NCBI GenBank assembly: GCA_005406025.1
Contig: BGZK01000001.1
Span: 2,108,001-2,172,000, forward strand
Length of the DNA stretch: 64,000 bases
Source: Eumeta japonica
Taxonomy: Eukaryota; Arthropoda; Insecta; Lepidoptera; Psychidae
Direction: 5' to 3'
The notes beneath the pieces were generated by a model. It was not told the DNA's origin, did no database searches, and saw only the letters and a program-made list of their open reading frames with translations. Made by a program: the position numbers and the translations under genes. Each line of letters begins with the position of its first letter. The first letter of the stretch is position 1. Below, piece by piece: positions 24,676 through 36,526 of this stretch.

Positions 24676-25185
24676 CTAAATACAATTTAGTTTTTTCATT
24701 GGAATCCAGAACAATATATCTTTGTTTGGAGTAGCAGTTAATATAATTCTTCTTGACCCCTCTGTTTTCAAAGACAACAATCCAACAACCCATATTTGAA
24801 ACCAAAGTAGCGAACGCAATAATAGCCGAGTGACGAACAAAACCCCACCTGTCTCAGCTATATAGAGCTCGAACGGAGTGCCGACTGTACTTTTAAGAAA
24901 AGGTCTAGTCTCATACGAGGCTTTTACTTTCTTATTGAGGTTTATGATTTGGATTTGAATAAAAGTTTGCCGATCGGTCAATACTCCATAAAAATGTATT
25001 CGCTTTCTTTTTTGTGAAATAGTTTCCTTGTAAAAGCGAAGGAATAAAGTAAAATAAAAATATGTGGAAAAAAATGACTGAATACTGTAATTAAAATTAA
25101 TTTCTTGAAATCGACCACATTTTATTGAAAGAACATATATATGAATTATGACAAAAAATTGAAACAAGATCAAAAAAAAACACAT
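24676..25185 (-). other. 169-codon open frame, unrecognised, probably repeat-derived
   Basis: A frame without stops for 169 codons is unusual in AT-rich DNA. The product is hydrophobic at the start, then reads SYETRPFLKSTVGTPFELYI and AETGGVLFVTRLLLRSLLWF. No known domain, splice border or promoter was seen. The second half looks like the translated interior of a repeat. It lies in the 10.4 kb intron of the gene, in the same orientation. Confidence 0.25.
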
Positions 25186-25852
25186 CGTCTATCTCAGAGT
25201 TTGACTAAAAGACGAATGAACACGGAATTAGTATGTGTAAAAAAAGTAAATATTGTTGGTTGATACAAGATGAAGCCAGTCAAAGGGCTGATGTCTATTA
25301 AATTAATTACTTTTGAAATACCATAAAAAAAGTCGGACTTCGTATAGAGATTTTTATGCACAAAATTTCATGAAAGCATGTCTAAACAAACTACAAATAA
25401 ATCACATGCGAGACGTAACTTATAAACGTTCATACAAATTTATTATCGTAGTATGTGAAAACGAAGAATTTTGAGAAAAAGGAGCATAAAGTTTTGATAC
25501 TATTAGTTTTTTCGACACTCTTCCAAATAAACATTCGAATCCAATGTCGATATTCCAAAAATGTCGATATTCCTGATCGCTTTTATTTGACATCGAAATA
25601 TTAATAAAATATTTTTAACAATATCTCTACCCTACTATACTTGTTTTGAAATTAAAATTTGGCATGTTAAGTTCTTTTTACTGATGGCCACTGACTATTA
25701 CAATTTAACTTTTAGTTTGTTAAAGCTATGATTATATTTATTTATGATGTATACCAAATCATGATGTGATAACAATTTGTTGAATTGTCATGTACCTATA
25801 ATGAACGACTAGTTTATGTTAAAACAATGAAATAATCGACCAGTTGACTTAC

Positions 25853-25910
25853 GGTAGGAGGAGGTATAATGTTGCGCGGCGGCGGCGCGCACGCACGCCG
25901 ACAGCACCAT
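25853..25910 (-). CDS. First coding exon (alternative N-terminus MVLSACV...)
   Basis: The exon begins at ATG (complement of 25908-25910) and encodes MVLSACVRAAAAQHYTSSY plus the first base of the next codon. It ends at the donor TACC|GTAAGT at 25853/25852, a near-consensus 5' splice site. This ATG is preferred because it is the first in-frame Met after an arthropod-type TCAGT initiator 72 bases upstream; the frame is open further upstream but has no earlier ATG. The exon and its 5' UTR are very GC-rich, while the following intron is AT-rich. The 19 residues contain an Ala run and no signal peptide. Splicing to 15404 makes Q the junction residue. I do not recognise the sequence. Confidence 0.7.
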
Positions 25911-25982
25911 GCTGGGCGCGGGGCGGGCGGGGGGCTGCGAGGCGCGAAGACGTGCGAGCGCTAGTCGACCTGCGGCACTACT
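25911..25982 (-). promoter_or_regulatory. Probable transcription start and 5' UTR of the minus-strand gene
   Basis: Reading the minus strand, CGACTCAGTAG places the arthropod initiator TCAGT with its A at 25982, 72 bases before the ATG. At +28 to +32 the sequence GCACG agrees with the downstream promoter element consensus (RGWYV) at four of five positions. No TATA box is visible; the only AT run, TTTTTTATC, is a poor match near -23 to -29. The UTR is GC-rich, with CCCGCC runs. An Inr/DPE-like focused promoter is typical of insect developmental genes. The exact start is inferred. Confidence 0.5.
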
Positions 25983-26029
25983 GAGTCGAGCCGCGAGCGC
26001 CGATAAAAAACTACTAAACCACCCCATTA

Positions 26030-26570
26030 TTTGTGAAAAAGCTCGCGGATGCGCCCCCGCCCCCCGGCCCAGGTACGCGCCCCGCGAACCCCGCGCTCAG
26101 CGCCGATGCAACCGTCATCGCATTAAATTTCTAAGTTTTTTTTGTCGAAATCCGTTGATTTTTTCGGCGTATGTGAATTTTTTTCCTTCGTTCGCCCCAT
26201 TATTTCCTTTACCTGCGATAGCTTTTTTTCGCGATAAACAGATCGAGCGAGAGCCGCATTTAAAAGCTGCTTAGTTTTTGTGAGCGGCCCGAAGGGGTTC
26301 CGCGAGGCCGCTGCGTGCGCGCCGGCGGCCGGGCGCTATCGACCGCGGCGGCGACCGCTATATTATTCATGGGGCGCGGACACCGGAGAGCGCTTTCAAC
26401 GCGACCGGACGCTTTTAAATTGAAACGCCTCCATTAGAATAGTAAAGAGCGCGCTCCATATTCAGCGCGGGACGCCACTTTGACATGCTAATGGCGGGTC
26501 AACACGGCGCCCGCGCCCGCGCCCGCGCGCCGCCCAGCCCGTGGCCGCCCTGCGGAAAATCGCAGCTTCA
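26030..26570 (-). promoter_or_regulatory. GC-rich promoter-proximal island upstream of the 25.98 kb start
   Basis: It lies directly upstream of the inferred start in minus orientation. GC-rich blocks enclose AT cores: CTATATTATTCATGGGGCGC, GACGCTTTTAAATTGAAACG, CCTCCATTAGAATAG and GACATGCTAATGGCGGG. The frames at 25909-26274 and 26485-26694 are judged shadows of composition. Confidence 0.5.
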
Positions 26571-26889
26571 TTTCACGTCTGTAAAACTATATCGCGAGCG
26601 ACCAAATATACTTTACTTTGGGACGTTTTTATGTCGTTGGCTATTACCGCACGATTATTATCAAAAGTATAAATGCTGGGGATCGCTGCGATAATGAAAG
26701 AATATTTTCAAAAAATATTTAGAAAAGTTTGGATTTTTGTCCATATTTACATACAATGTGATCATGTATACAAATCTTGTGCCGGTCAATATGTTTCCAA
26801 CAAAAGACATGTTTCATACATAGCGGCCTAAACTTGAATTAAGTAAAATAATGACTTAACGCTTTCGAAACACGTAACATAAGTTTTAA

Positions 26890-27230
26890 TTGTGATAAAG
26901 CCACGCTGTGATCAATTTGGCTACAACTTCAAAATGGACCGGCTCAACAGTAAGACAATAAATTCTCACAGAATACGGACGTGAAGTAACACCTTCCACT
27001 GATGTAGTTCGTCCAGTGAGTGTGTGTTCCGGTGGTTCACTCTCCTTTCCATTACACCACTTCCCCTCCGACAACCCACTCCCTTCTCCATCATCCTATT
27101 CCTGCTCGAAAGGCCGACAACTCACTGGCGACTCCTCTGGGCTTACAAGTATCCATAAGTGGTGATGACTACCTACACTCTAGTGACTCGCATTTATCTT
27201 ATGAAAATGCTACAAAAAAATGTTGAAGTG
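26890..27230 (+). mobile_element. SINE-like element, copy 1
   Basis: The copy runs from AAAGCCACGCTGTGATCAAT through AAAATGGACCGGCTCAAC, TTCCGGTGGTTCACTC, GGCCGACAACTCACTGGCGA and ACAAGTATCCATAAGTGGTG to an A-rich tail near 27215. It aligns over its whole length with the reverse complement of 34190-34540. The A-rich 3' end suggests retrotransposition. It lies upstream of the 25.98 kb transcription start. Confidence 0.7.
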
Positions 27231-27474
27231 AAATATTCTCGGTGAACCAAGTATGAAATATAAGTAATTAACAACTTCGATTTAAGGGGTTAATGACTCA
27301 AAAAATCTTTGAAAGTTATTCAGTTGCTGAACAAATACATATTTATAAATAATCAATCGGCAATCTATCAACATTGCACATTTAATATTAAAAAAATAAT
27401 TCTTTTAAAAATAATGCGCATTAACAAGCTCCGATAGCGCACGAAAGCTCTCTTGTACTTTACGATTTCGTCTC

Positions 27475-27790
27475 ACTTTTGTTTGATTATTCGGCGGAAA
27501 AGCAAGCAGAAGGGTGTGCCCTCCGCGGACGGCAGGCCCAGATAAATGGCGCAGATCTGCGCGGGCATTAGGCGCGGGCCGCGCGCGTAGCCCTTTCTCC
27601 AAATCTTTAATTAAATAGGCGAGGGTCGCGCGCCCCGCCGGCCGGCCTGTTCGACACCTAATAAAATCGCACAAATATAGAAATCACTGTTCATATAAAA
27701 GCCATAACACGAGTGAAACACGCGGAACCCTTTGCGACGGCCGCCCCGCTTGACCGCCCGGGCATATGGCGCATTGCTATATTGCGGTGT
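27475..27790 (-). promoter_or_regulatory. GC-rich island
   Basis: It includes CAGATAAATGGCGCAGATCT, AAATCTTTAATTAAATAGGC, CACCTAATAAAATCGCACAA and CATATAAAAGCCATAACACG. AT cores in GC flanks recall homeodomain/Cdx-type enhancers. The minus frame 27405-27674 has no supporting splice sites. Confidence 0.45.
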
Positions 27791-28689
27791 TTATCAAATT
27801 CAAGAATATATTGGAGAAAGGGAAGTTACTAACAATTCGATGGCGGGCTATTATTAACGATGTGAATAATTTATATAATTTTAAGGTACTGCATTTTAAA
27901 CTATCATCAACACAAATAAATTCGACATTGTTTTCATGATTTTAATTTCAAAAATAATTTATCAAACGTCGACTTACCTTAAGCACTTATTGCAAAACAA
28001 AACACGAGTATTTATTTTTTCCAATACAGATTTTAATGCGTATATTTGATATATGCCGAAAATTGAACGTAACACAATAAACATAAATTATGGCTGAGTA
28101 CGGTCATTTCATATATTCCATATATATTTATATATTGATTTGGATTAAATATTCAATAACAACATTGTTATTAAAAACTTATATACTATGCTAACGTGTC
28201 ATTGATGGACAACTCTTCTATTTTATGTTAGTTTTTGTTCACGACGCCGCGCCAATGTACGAAAACGAATATTCGTTGCCTTTTTCTATTCCGATTCTAA
28301 ACCACGTCCCACCGCCGGTCCCGTTCTTGGGTTCCAATCCTGTTTGTATTCACGTGTATTACATGAGAAAGTACTGTATATAAATACCAATTTTATAAGA
28401 ACGTTAGTTACCTTTCGAAATAAATATTAATATAGTGTTGTAGTGCGTCACCCCCAATCGAAATTCTATTTAAAATATTCAGTATTGCACGGAGAGAGTA
28501 AAACCGACAAGATCTATGTTTTAAGATGACAAGAATTTCTTGCGACTCATTGCAAGCTCGTTTCACTAGTGTTATTAATAAATATGGCGGGTCTAAATAA
28601 ATAGACAGATTATTATCTTCGTTTGTTACAGTGTAGGTATGCGTCCGGTGCGTTAAAATAAAATTATTTTACATTCCGCTTCGTCGAAT

Positions 28690-28914
28690 GGAGCCGTAAC
28701 AGTGCGTAGTGACAAACAGGCGAACTTTCTCGCTCGTACATCAACAGGGCGCAGTGCCGGCCGTGGGGTAGCGTTTTCCCATTAAGGGCGGGCGGAGCGC
28801 GGGCGCGGGCGGGCGGGCGTCCATAAATCGGCGGCGCGGCTGCCCAACGACTCCCGCGGCGCGCGCGCGTCTCCTGCTCCAACAGAAATAGATTAGCATG
28901 CGCCGGTCCCTCAC
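28690..28914 (-). promoter_or_regulatory. GC-rich island abutting the 28.9 kb exon candidate
   Basis: GGGCGGGCGGGCGTCCATAA then ATCGGCGGCGCGGCTG is the core, in the intron just downstream (minus sense) of the donor at 28915. Open frames on minus here read through the donor. Confidence 0.4.
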
Positions 28915-28978
28915 CTTTGAACTCAAAGCCGCCTAACAAGACGGACGTGCGCGGCGTGTGGTCCTCGCTACAGCTACA
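28915..28978 (-). CDS. Possible upstream or alternative exon (EDHTPRTSVLLGGFEFK)
   Basis: The donor is good (TTCAAAG|GTGAGGGA, exon end at 28915). Two acceptors are possible: GTAG|CGAGG (exon start 28967, 53 bases, entering with one leftover base) or CAACAG|TGTAGC (start 28978, 64 bases, phase 0, adding CSCS). Either way the reading frame gives EDHTPRTSVLLGGFEFK and ends in phase 1. Splicing to 15404 yields ...FEFK-E-DPPELV.... The phase match with the independently supported 15.4 kb exon is the main argument. The weak point is the poor pyrimidine tract upstream of both acceptors. There is no in-frame ATG, so it would be an internal exon of a longer isoform whose start lies further right. It abuts a GC island (28690-28914), so it could instead be part of a conserved non-coding block. 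Confidence 0.45.
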
Positions 28979-29979
28979 CTGTTGTGGTATTCATCACAAA
29001 CTATGGTGATGCTGGGTTCACCATGACCATGGTTGAATACTTTCACCAGTTATTGAGGTTTGTTCAAAAGTTCAAATAATATATTTTATGGATAATTAAT
29101 ACTTTTTTAATTTGTTGTTCTTGCACCCTATCACTAAATACCGACATTTTTCTACTTTTCGCTTCGCACGGCGATCTATGCACATTTTTTTTTAAGCAAT
29201 TTCTTAGATCACGTAAAAACTACCAAACCGTGTTTCCAAATACGAATTTAATATTTTAAATGTTTGTGAATCATTGATTATAAATATTGTAAACTTAAAC
29301 TTCTGATCAATTTCACAGATTGGATGAACGTTACTAAGGTAGAGCGATTTGTTAAAACTTTGACTTTTGTACTTTAAAGGTTTGCCTCAAGCTTTTACTG
29401 TGTCTATGTATTAACAGAAATTTCGATACGTATTCAGTTTTCATTGAGTAAAACCTAATTTGTAGATTTTAGGTCTAAACTCTTTAATATAGGTGTATGT
29501 AGACTAAATATATCTACTACAGTTTGAGAGTGAAATCATAAATGTTTAGCTAGTAGTTATCGAGACATGATAACTCAGATTAAGGGAGACTCGTTTAGAT
29601 TATTTCCCAATTTTCGAACTCTTCTATTGATTACTACCAATCATAACCCATAGCTTTTTTGTAAAGTATCTTTTCATATCCAACAGTTACTTCGTTGCGA
29701 AGAAACAAAAGATGCCTACTTATTTCGTCTACTTCGCTTAGTTAGTTAGTCTAAAGTGCGATGAAACGGATGATGCTAAGTAAGCGGATGTCGGCATACG
29801 TGTATTTAAAGTAGTGTGGTCTTGAATTAAATCAATCAATACAAAGAAAATCTTAGACAGAACATTGTATTTTCTACATAAAAAGAAACTAAATCCAACC
29901 GAATTGAGATATATAACAACCGCTTCTAATATACCGCAGTGTGTATATATAACACACTTATAATAATGTCCTAATCTGG

Positions 29980-30250
29980 TCGGCCGCGTTTTGCTCAGGG
30001 TCCAGCGTGAGGCGAGAGCGTATTATTCTAATCTGCACCCCTTTTCCTCGCCGCCGCCCCCTCCCCCGGCCCGTCAGCCGTGATGCCGTCGCAGCTCGGC
30101 GCCCGCGACGCCCCCACTAAAAACTTAAGCGCCCCGATGATTGGATTTATGTCGCAGCGCCGGACGGGGCCGAGGGCAGTCCCGCCCTAATTAATTATTC
30201 TAACCCCAGCGCCCCGAGTTTGCCGGACCCTAGGCGCTGGCCGAGAACTT
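29980..30250. promoter_or_regulatory. GC-rich island with TGATTGGATTTATG core
   Basis: GTATTATTCTAATCTGCACC, CGATGATTGGATTTATGTCG and GCCCTAATTAATTATTCTAA occur in strongly GC-rich DNA. TGATTGGATTTATG is reminiscent of, but not identical to, an Exd/Hox composite site. No coding frame is supported. Confidence 0.45.
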
Positions 30251-33200
30251 GATCCTATTCCCTTTCCGTTTCTAGAATAAGAACTGTTTTTTAAAGTATC
30301 GATGATAATGAGAATCTGCAGGGATATTCAAAAATGCTCACATACACAGACGAAAATGAAATAACTTGTCAACATACCAGCCCGGTCAATACACGACATC
30401 GCAGGACGTACATTGCGTTTAGTTGGATTTGTACCGTGAGTGAAATAAGAAAAAGCTCTTCGAGAAGAGCTCGAGAAACAAATGAAGTCAAGTTGATGAC
30501 AATAACGAAGGGCATGCTTAAATTGAAATTGCACTGCCCTGTGTTAATTAAAACTACCTGGTTATTAAGAGAAGTGCGGCATCCAACTTGTGTTAACTTG
30601 TGATCACTTTTCTGTGACACGACAAATGTAAGATGCTGGGATTTATGGTAGTTACAACACAGTGAACACAAATCTTTTGATGATAATCGCCTTAGTACTA
30701 GTATAACAGTCTCCGAATACGTAATGACCGCTGTAGATTGTACGATAAAAACTACTTCGATTATATAATTTTATATTATATTATTCTATATTATTCAATT
30801 TTATAACTCTATGTAACGTCACACGCCATACCTATAAAAAATAAAGAATTATTTACATTGATTTGCTTTTGCTACGGAATCATTGTAGAGAGCAATTAAA
30901 TAATCTTTAAGTTGTAGTAAATGCACTTTTATTACGTTTTGTTAAATACACCAGAAACGATCAAAGCAAATCATTTGTGATTTATATTACTATTTTGTTT
31001 TCATTTATACATTAATATTTTAATATGCTCATGAGTTACTGCATTAGCCTTAAAAGTTATAACAATCGATATAGCTTAGTTCTTCTCTAGTGCATGCGTT
31101 AACCTGTAGTCTTATTCAGTAACGTCAGTTTTAAAGTGGCTTCTCCATCGACAAATGTCAATGTAGATGTTTAATAAGCATCTGCCAAAATTGTCTATGG
31201 GTTATACGTCCGTTGTCCCTGTGACAAATGTCGACGACATTTTCACGCCGCGTTTTGAAGAAGACTTGAGTTTTATTATACCGAGTTTCATTTATTTTAC
31301 CAAAACTTCTTTTAAAATAGTGGTAATTTAAGCTTATCAGTTTATGTATTATCTGAAACTATGATTCTTTTAGTGATTGCCCATTTAATTTAAATATTTA
31401 CTACACTTATTTGAATGTAAACGAGAAACAATAATTTTACACGATAGTACGATTATATTATTATTACATATATATTTATTTGCACATAGATGTTTCTCCG
31501 AAAAAGTATACCGAATTTTTGTAACTGGGATGTAGTATATCAGACGAGTTTTAAAATGTAGTGTGATTTAGTCTATATCGTCGAATAAATTCATCATCGG
31601 GAATATCTAAAGGGTCAGAAGTGTCGGGTAAACGTCTTCTTTCGAGTCGGTATTTACGTTGTTTTAAACATTTTAAGTATCTAACCCGCATTGACATCTC
31701 CATTTCAAAGTGAATGTGTTTAAAATAGTCACTAAAACAGAAATAAATTTATTGATATAAACGTACTATGTCAAATGTCACTGTCAAGGCACGTTCAGGA
31801 TTGTATCAAACATAAGTCATTTTGGTATATCAAATTTTATTTTGAACTTTTAATGACAAATCATTTAGTAATATTCATATTTAAATAAGTAAATTACAGT
31901 AAAAACCGGTGTTTTCAATAATTTTATTTGAATAATGTTGAATAAAAAGCAAATAGTATTTATGAATTATTCCTCGTGTATTAGTTTCTGAACGCAGCAA
32001 CGATATTTTCGGTCATTCGATTTATCATTTATTCGCGCTAGATATTTACGTTTCACATTTGCTTAGCGAGTAGAGTAAATTCCAATGCGGTCTTGGGATA
32101 AGATGAATGTCTATCGACTCGACAATTTTTCGAGACAACACATTTTTAAAACCATAAGTTACTGAATGAGGCTGCTGTGTAGACAGACCATCATGACATT
32201 TAACAAAAGTGTTCATTTGAGGAAATTAAAAATTAAAGTGATGCTTTCTTTTATGCAGACAGAAATCGTGGGTCGTCTGTTCGTTGCTGAAAATCGTCTA
32301 TTATTTACAGTTGGCCACGTTTCTGTAGTCGACTTCATAAAAGCGATTCTAATAAAAATGTATCGTGGTTTCTTATCGTTTATATCCCAATGAATAAAAT
32401 GATAGTTTTATGAATGTGCAAATTTAACATTTTGCTTGTTGCAACAAACAAGAAAAACAACAAAAGCTTTAATTTTTATGATTTCCATATTTTAAATTAT
32501 AACAATTTGTTGTCAATTCTGATAAAAAACTAATAGAGTATTTGGTATCTACTGTCCAGTATCTATTGGCAGTTATTTTATTTATCTTTAAATACGCATA
32601 GGAGTATCTAAATAACCCATAACCGGTAACTGAAAATTCAACAGGCTGATTCTGAATGATCACGTAAACATATACCCGGATATTTAATAGTGTGAATATT
32701 TGAATATTTTTGGTATTATATATCGGATATCCCATTTTCGGATGCGTCGGTATTTAACCCGGTATGAATCTAGGTGCTGCGTTTTTTTATGGCATAAAAT
32801 TAAGCTAAAGATCAACGCACGACGTTAACTATGGACCAATTCATGTCTGAATATTTGATTATTCACGATATTTTGTATCCGGTGTACGTTTTTGTTCCAA
32901 TCGCCATTTAGTCAATTCAGTTGTCGTACTTTGTAACTTTACAGGGATTACATTGAGATTGCCAAGACGCGTATGGTCAATCATAACATGTGATATTATT
33001 CCTTATTATCTTTCTAGCGACTTAGAAATAACCAAAGTTAAGTGCACTATAAGCAATACTTTGCTTCGTATGATACTGTACTTTGTACGTTCCTTCAATG
33101 CGACCAATGATAACGTAATGAAGCCTTTTACTCTATCTGCTGCACCTACGAAACTGTATCCAATACTTGCACGTACTCATCACACGGATTTCGTGAAAGA

Positions 33201-34189
33201 AGACGTTGTAACACGTTTTAACTTGTTTATTTGTAACCAACGAACTGATGAAAAACTCTCTCATCCTAACCAATATCCTGAATTCTGACATCTATCCATA
33301 AAACAGATATAACAGAAGAATTTTTGTAAATAACGCTGGCGTGTAGATTATAACACGAATATCCTATTATGTTATCCATTTATTGTTATTTATTAACTTG
33401 GAATTTTTATGACAACGGCTAAAAGCGTGGAAGTTTTTTTAAAAAGCCGCAAAGATCTCATAGAAAGGGAACGTGCACTATTTTAAGTCTGATTGTTGTT
33501 TGTGTAAACCTCTTGCTTGTAAACGGCTTAACCGATCGAAATACAGCTTGTTACATTCGGAAGAAGTCATCTCAGCTAGATCAGATTTTGAGAGAGTTCA
33601 AAAATTTAATTTTTATAAAACGGTTTTGTTGAAATAACCTATAGACTACTCTATCCATCGACATCAAAATTTAATCAGCACGTCTCCTTAAAAAAAAAAA
33701 AACTGTATCAAAATCGGTTTATTCGTTCTACAGATGTGGTCAAAAAAGAATTCGAAAAAAGGGTTTTTCTACTAAATAAATTTGGAAATTATTAATAGAT
33801 TAATATTTGGTACTCATCACCTTTTTTTTATGCTATAAAAATGGCGTTGAATGACGAAAAGCGGATCAAACTCGAACAACGCTTTAGAAATATATTTTAG
33901 TTATAAAAATAAAAATAGCGTCATTTTTAATATATTTGGGTTTTTGAACTTAATTTATGACGCTTAAAGCATATTATAACTATATTTTTGAGGAAGGAGC
34001 TTATATTTTTGAATACTTTGAGTTCGAAAGTAGCTACAAATTTCAGAGATGGCCTGTAGAGTCAACAATCTTTCGTAAATTTGCAGTTCGAAATCCTTAA
34101 ATACTTACAGACAATTATACTTAGGAACTCAAGGAGCTCGAAAGCACTTCGATAAATATCATAGATGGAAATTATAGGGATAGCCTGCA
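30251..34189. other. AT-rich non-coding DNA
   Basis: No exon, hairpin or clear element. Small overlapping frames at 30328-30671 lie on both strands. Repeat-like phrases (TCAAAATCGGTTTATTCGTT) occur near 33705. Confidence 0.45.
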
Positions 34190-34540
34190 AGATCAGCTGT
34201 TTTTCATTTTTTTTTAGGGACAAACGAGCATGCGAATCACCAGAGAGTAGTTGGTCACCGTCACCCATGGACATTTGCAACCCCCTAGGAATCACTAGTG
34301 CCTTACCGACCGTTGATTAGGAATATAATGGAGAGAGAATGAGGTGTTGAAGGAGTGGATTGATGAAGAGGCGGATAGGGTGATAGAAAGAGGAGTGAGC
34401 CACCGGAAATCTCACTCACTGAAGGCATGCGGAAGCTCTTACTTCATGTCTGTTTTCTCCGATATACTATCACCGGTCGACCCGGTCCATTTTCATGCTA
34501 CAGCTAAGTTATCCACAGCACGGCTCTGCCATGATAATAC
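34190..34540 (-). mobile_element. SINE-like element, copy 2, opposite orientation
   Basis: Reading minus: ATGGCAGAGCCGTGCTGTGG, then AAAATGGACCGGGTCGACCGG, TTCCGGTGGCTCACTC, GGTCGGTAAGGCACTAGTGA, GCAAATGTCCATGGGTGACG and GCATGCTCGTTTGTCCCTAA with an A-run near 34205. It matches copy 1 at 26.9 kb throughout. A further 230 bases on its 5' side (34545-34770) look repeat-derived and may belong to a longer parent element. Confidence 0.7.
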
Positions 34541-34770
34541 CTATATCCTATAAAAGTTTGCCACCTCTCAAATGAAAGATATCTAGTTGTTTCAGGTTTC
34601 AATCACTCGCATGCCTAGGCATACCCTCTCAAAATCTCCTTACTTGAGGTTGAAGGGCTTCGACCTTCAGGCCAGTATGTTAGCCCAATGCGGATCGAAG
34701 GCTGCCAACGGTCCCGGTCACCGATGTGGTGAGTAGGTCCGACGGCGACGCCTTAACGTGCTCCGACGGA

Positions 34771-36526
34771 GAGTTTAATTCGCTTAAGTTAAAAAAAAAT
34801 GTACGAATCGCCCGTACTCAATATTCATACCGGTTACATCCTGACACGAAAGTAAACGTTTCTAGAAATAGCCACTTAACCGTTTACAATTTGTATAATA
34901 GTTTATATTTAAAATAATTTAGGAGTTTTCTTATTTATATCACATCACACGTAGATCTCATTTGAAAGTAACAGATAAGGCTTTCGCATTCCGCTCTTGT
35001 AGTGTGATGTATACCAGAAAATCATATAGATATAAGACGGCGTGACGAACGCACCATACTCGTATCTCGGAAAGTGTATTGTTAGTTGTCACTTTTTTCT
35101 TATTCCTATACATACTAACCTGAAAAAAATCTCTTTCAAAGGCTTGTTTTTCCTCGAAAAATCCAAGGCATAAAACCATCTTAAATTTAGACCCTTTTTG
35201 ATGTTTCTCAAAATTTCTAAATATTTCCTGCCTTTATTTAAGCTGTTTTTATTTCTTATAGGTTTTGTCATTTTACTTATTTTAATACATTATCATTTTA
35301 CACATTTTATCACTCTACATATTTTTATACATCTACACAGTTCGTATACTTTCGGTGATATCGCCACATTTCACATTTTTTTTGACACAGAGGCTATTTC
35401 AGCTTCGATTAAAGAAACTTTTTCTAAGACAGAACATCTATATTCGTAGAATTTTATCGGTCTACGCATAATTATGATATACAATTTATCTATAACCAAT
35501 CGACAAGCGCGACAAATCAATCTTAACAATAAATAGTCGAAAAATCAAATATACATACTTTGTGATTGTTTTTACTTAACTTTACGCTAATGTTATAGAT
35601 CCGGGTAAATATATAAACATACAATATGTTTCAAAATTAATGTCATTTAAATTAAAGCCGAAACTATTCGGCTAATGCTGAATTGATTTTATTTTATAAT
35701 CTCTATTTTTTTATAGCGGACATAAGCAAAAAATTCACGTTTCTTATATAATTTTTTAATGTGACAGTATAAACGTAGGACTTTGTACACAATACAATTT
35801 CAAGCGTATACACTATAAAATAAAATGGTTAATTATTTAGTCAAAAACATAATTATAATCTATTTAAAGTAGTTAAACTGTGCTACAAAAGTAATCTATT
35901 TACACATAATTTGCTTCCATTATAAAAAACAGTTAAACTCAAAATCAATTCGTATTTAGTTATTGTAATAATTACGTTTTATACTAAAGCGATTCCAGAA
36001 GTTGCGATAATTGCCCAATTTAAGAAATCAAATTCAAGGATCTACAAATTACGAATTTATTGCGCGATCAATCATTAAATTGCGTTAAATTAATTCCGAC
36101 TTTTACAATTGGTGACTCGAACTGAATTTAATTTACGAAGTTAATGAACATTTGACCGCTATAAATGTGAACATTAAATTTAATTACATAGTGTATTTAA
36201 AATTTCAAATAAAAATTTCACCATTTGTTATTAAATTAGTTTATATATGCTTTTTTTAAATTACCATAACAATTGTTTATATTAATATGTAATACGTAAA
36301 AATATACGACTTCATGGAAATTTTAAGCATAACCCTACAGGATTGCTGTAATTCTTTAGCGCTAGCAAACTTTTGTTTTTGGAGACGAGAGAGAGTTATA
36401 GATAAGCCAAAGCCTCACAGTCAAAGATCTGTGTATTTTTTTAAATTAATTAAATACATTAAAATAAAAAATTACTTAGATTGCGATCAAGAACATCAAG
36501 TTTATTTTAGACATTCAGCAATTTTA
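34771..36526. other. AT-rich non-coding DNA
   Basis: Very AT-rich with no recognised element. Small frames at 34958-35449 and 36314-36550 lack support. Confidence 0.45.

Larger units (their letters stand above)
6638..25982 (-). other. Partial protein-coding gene: first exon plus two internal exons
   Basis: The gene model covers coding segments 25910-25853, 15404-15357 and 6762-6638 on the minus strand, joined across introns of about 10.4 kb and 8.6 kb. The support is that every junction has a GT donor and AG acceptor and the phases agree: the first exon ends one base into a codon, the next supplies two bases (CAG, Q), and its last base joins AT of the third exon (GAT, D). The last exon ends in phase 0 at CTC|GTGAGT, so the gene continues left of the window. 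The partial product is 77 residues, with no recognisable domain. A proline/serine segment with SP pairs, an acidic Gly/Ser segment and an Ala/Pro tract are typical of disordered regions of transcription or signalling regulators, which is inference only. The alternatives are that one exon is spurious, or that this is one isoform of a longer gene that also uses the 28.9 kb exon. Confidence 0.72.
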
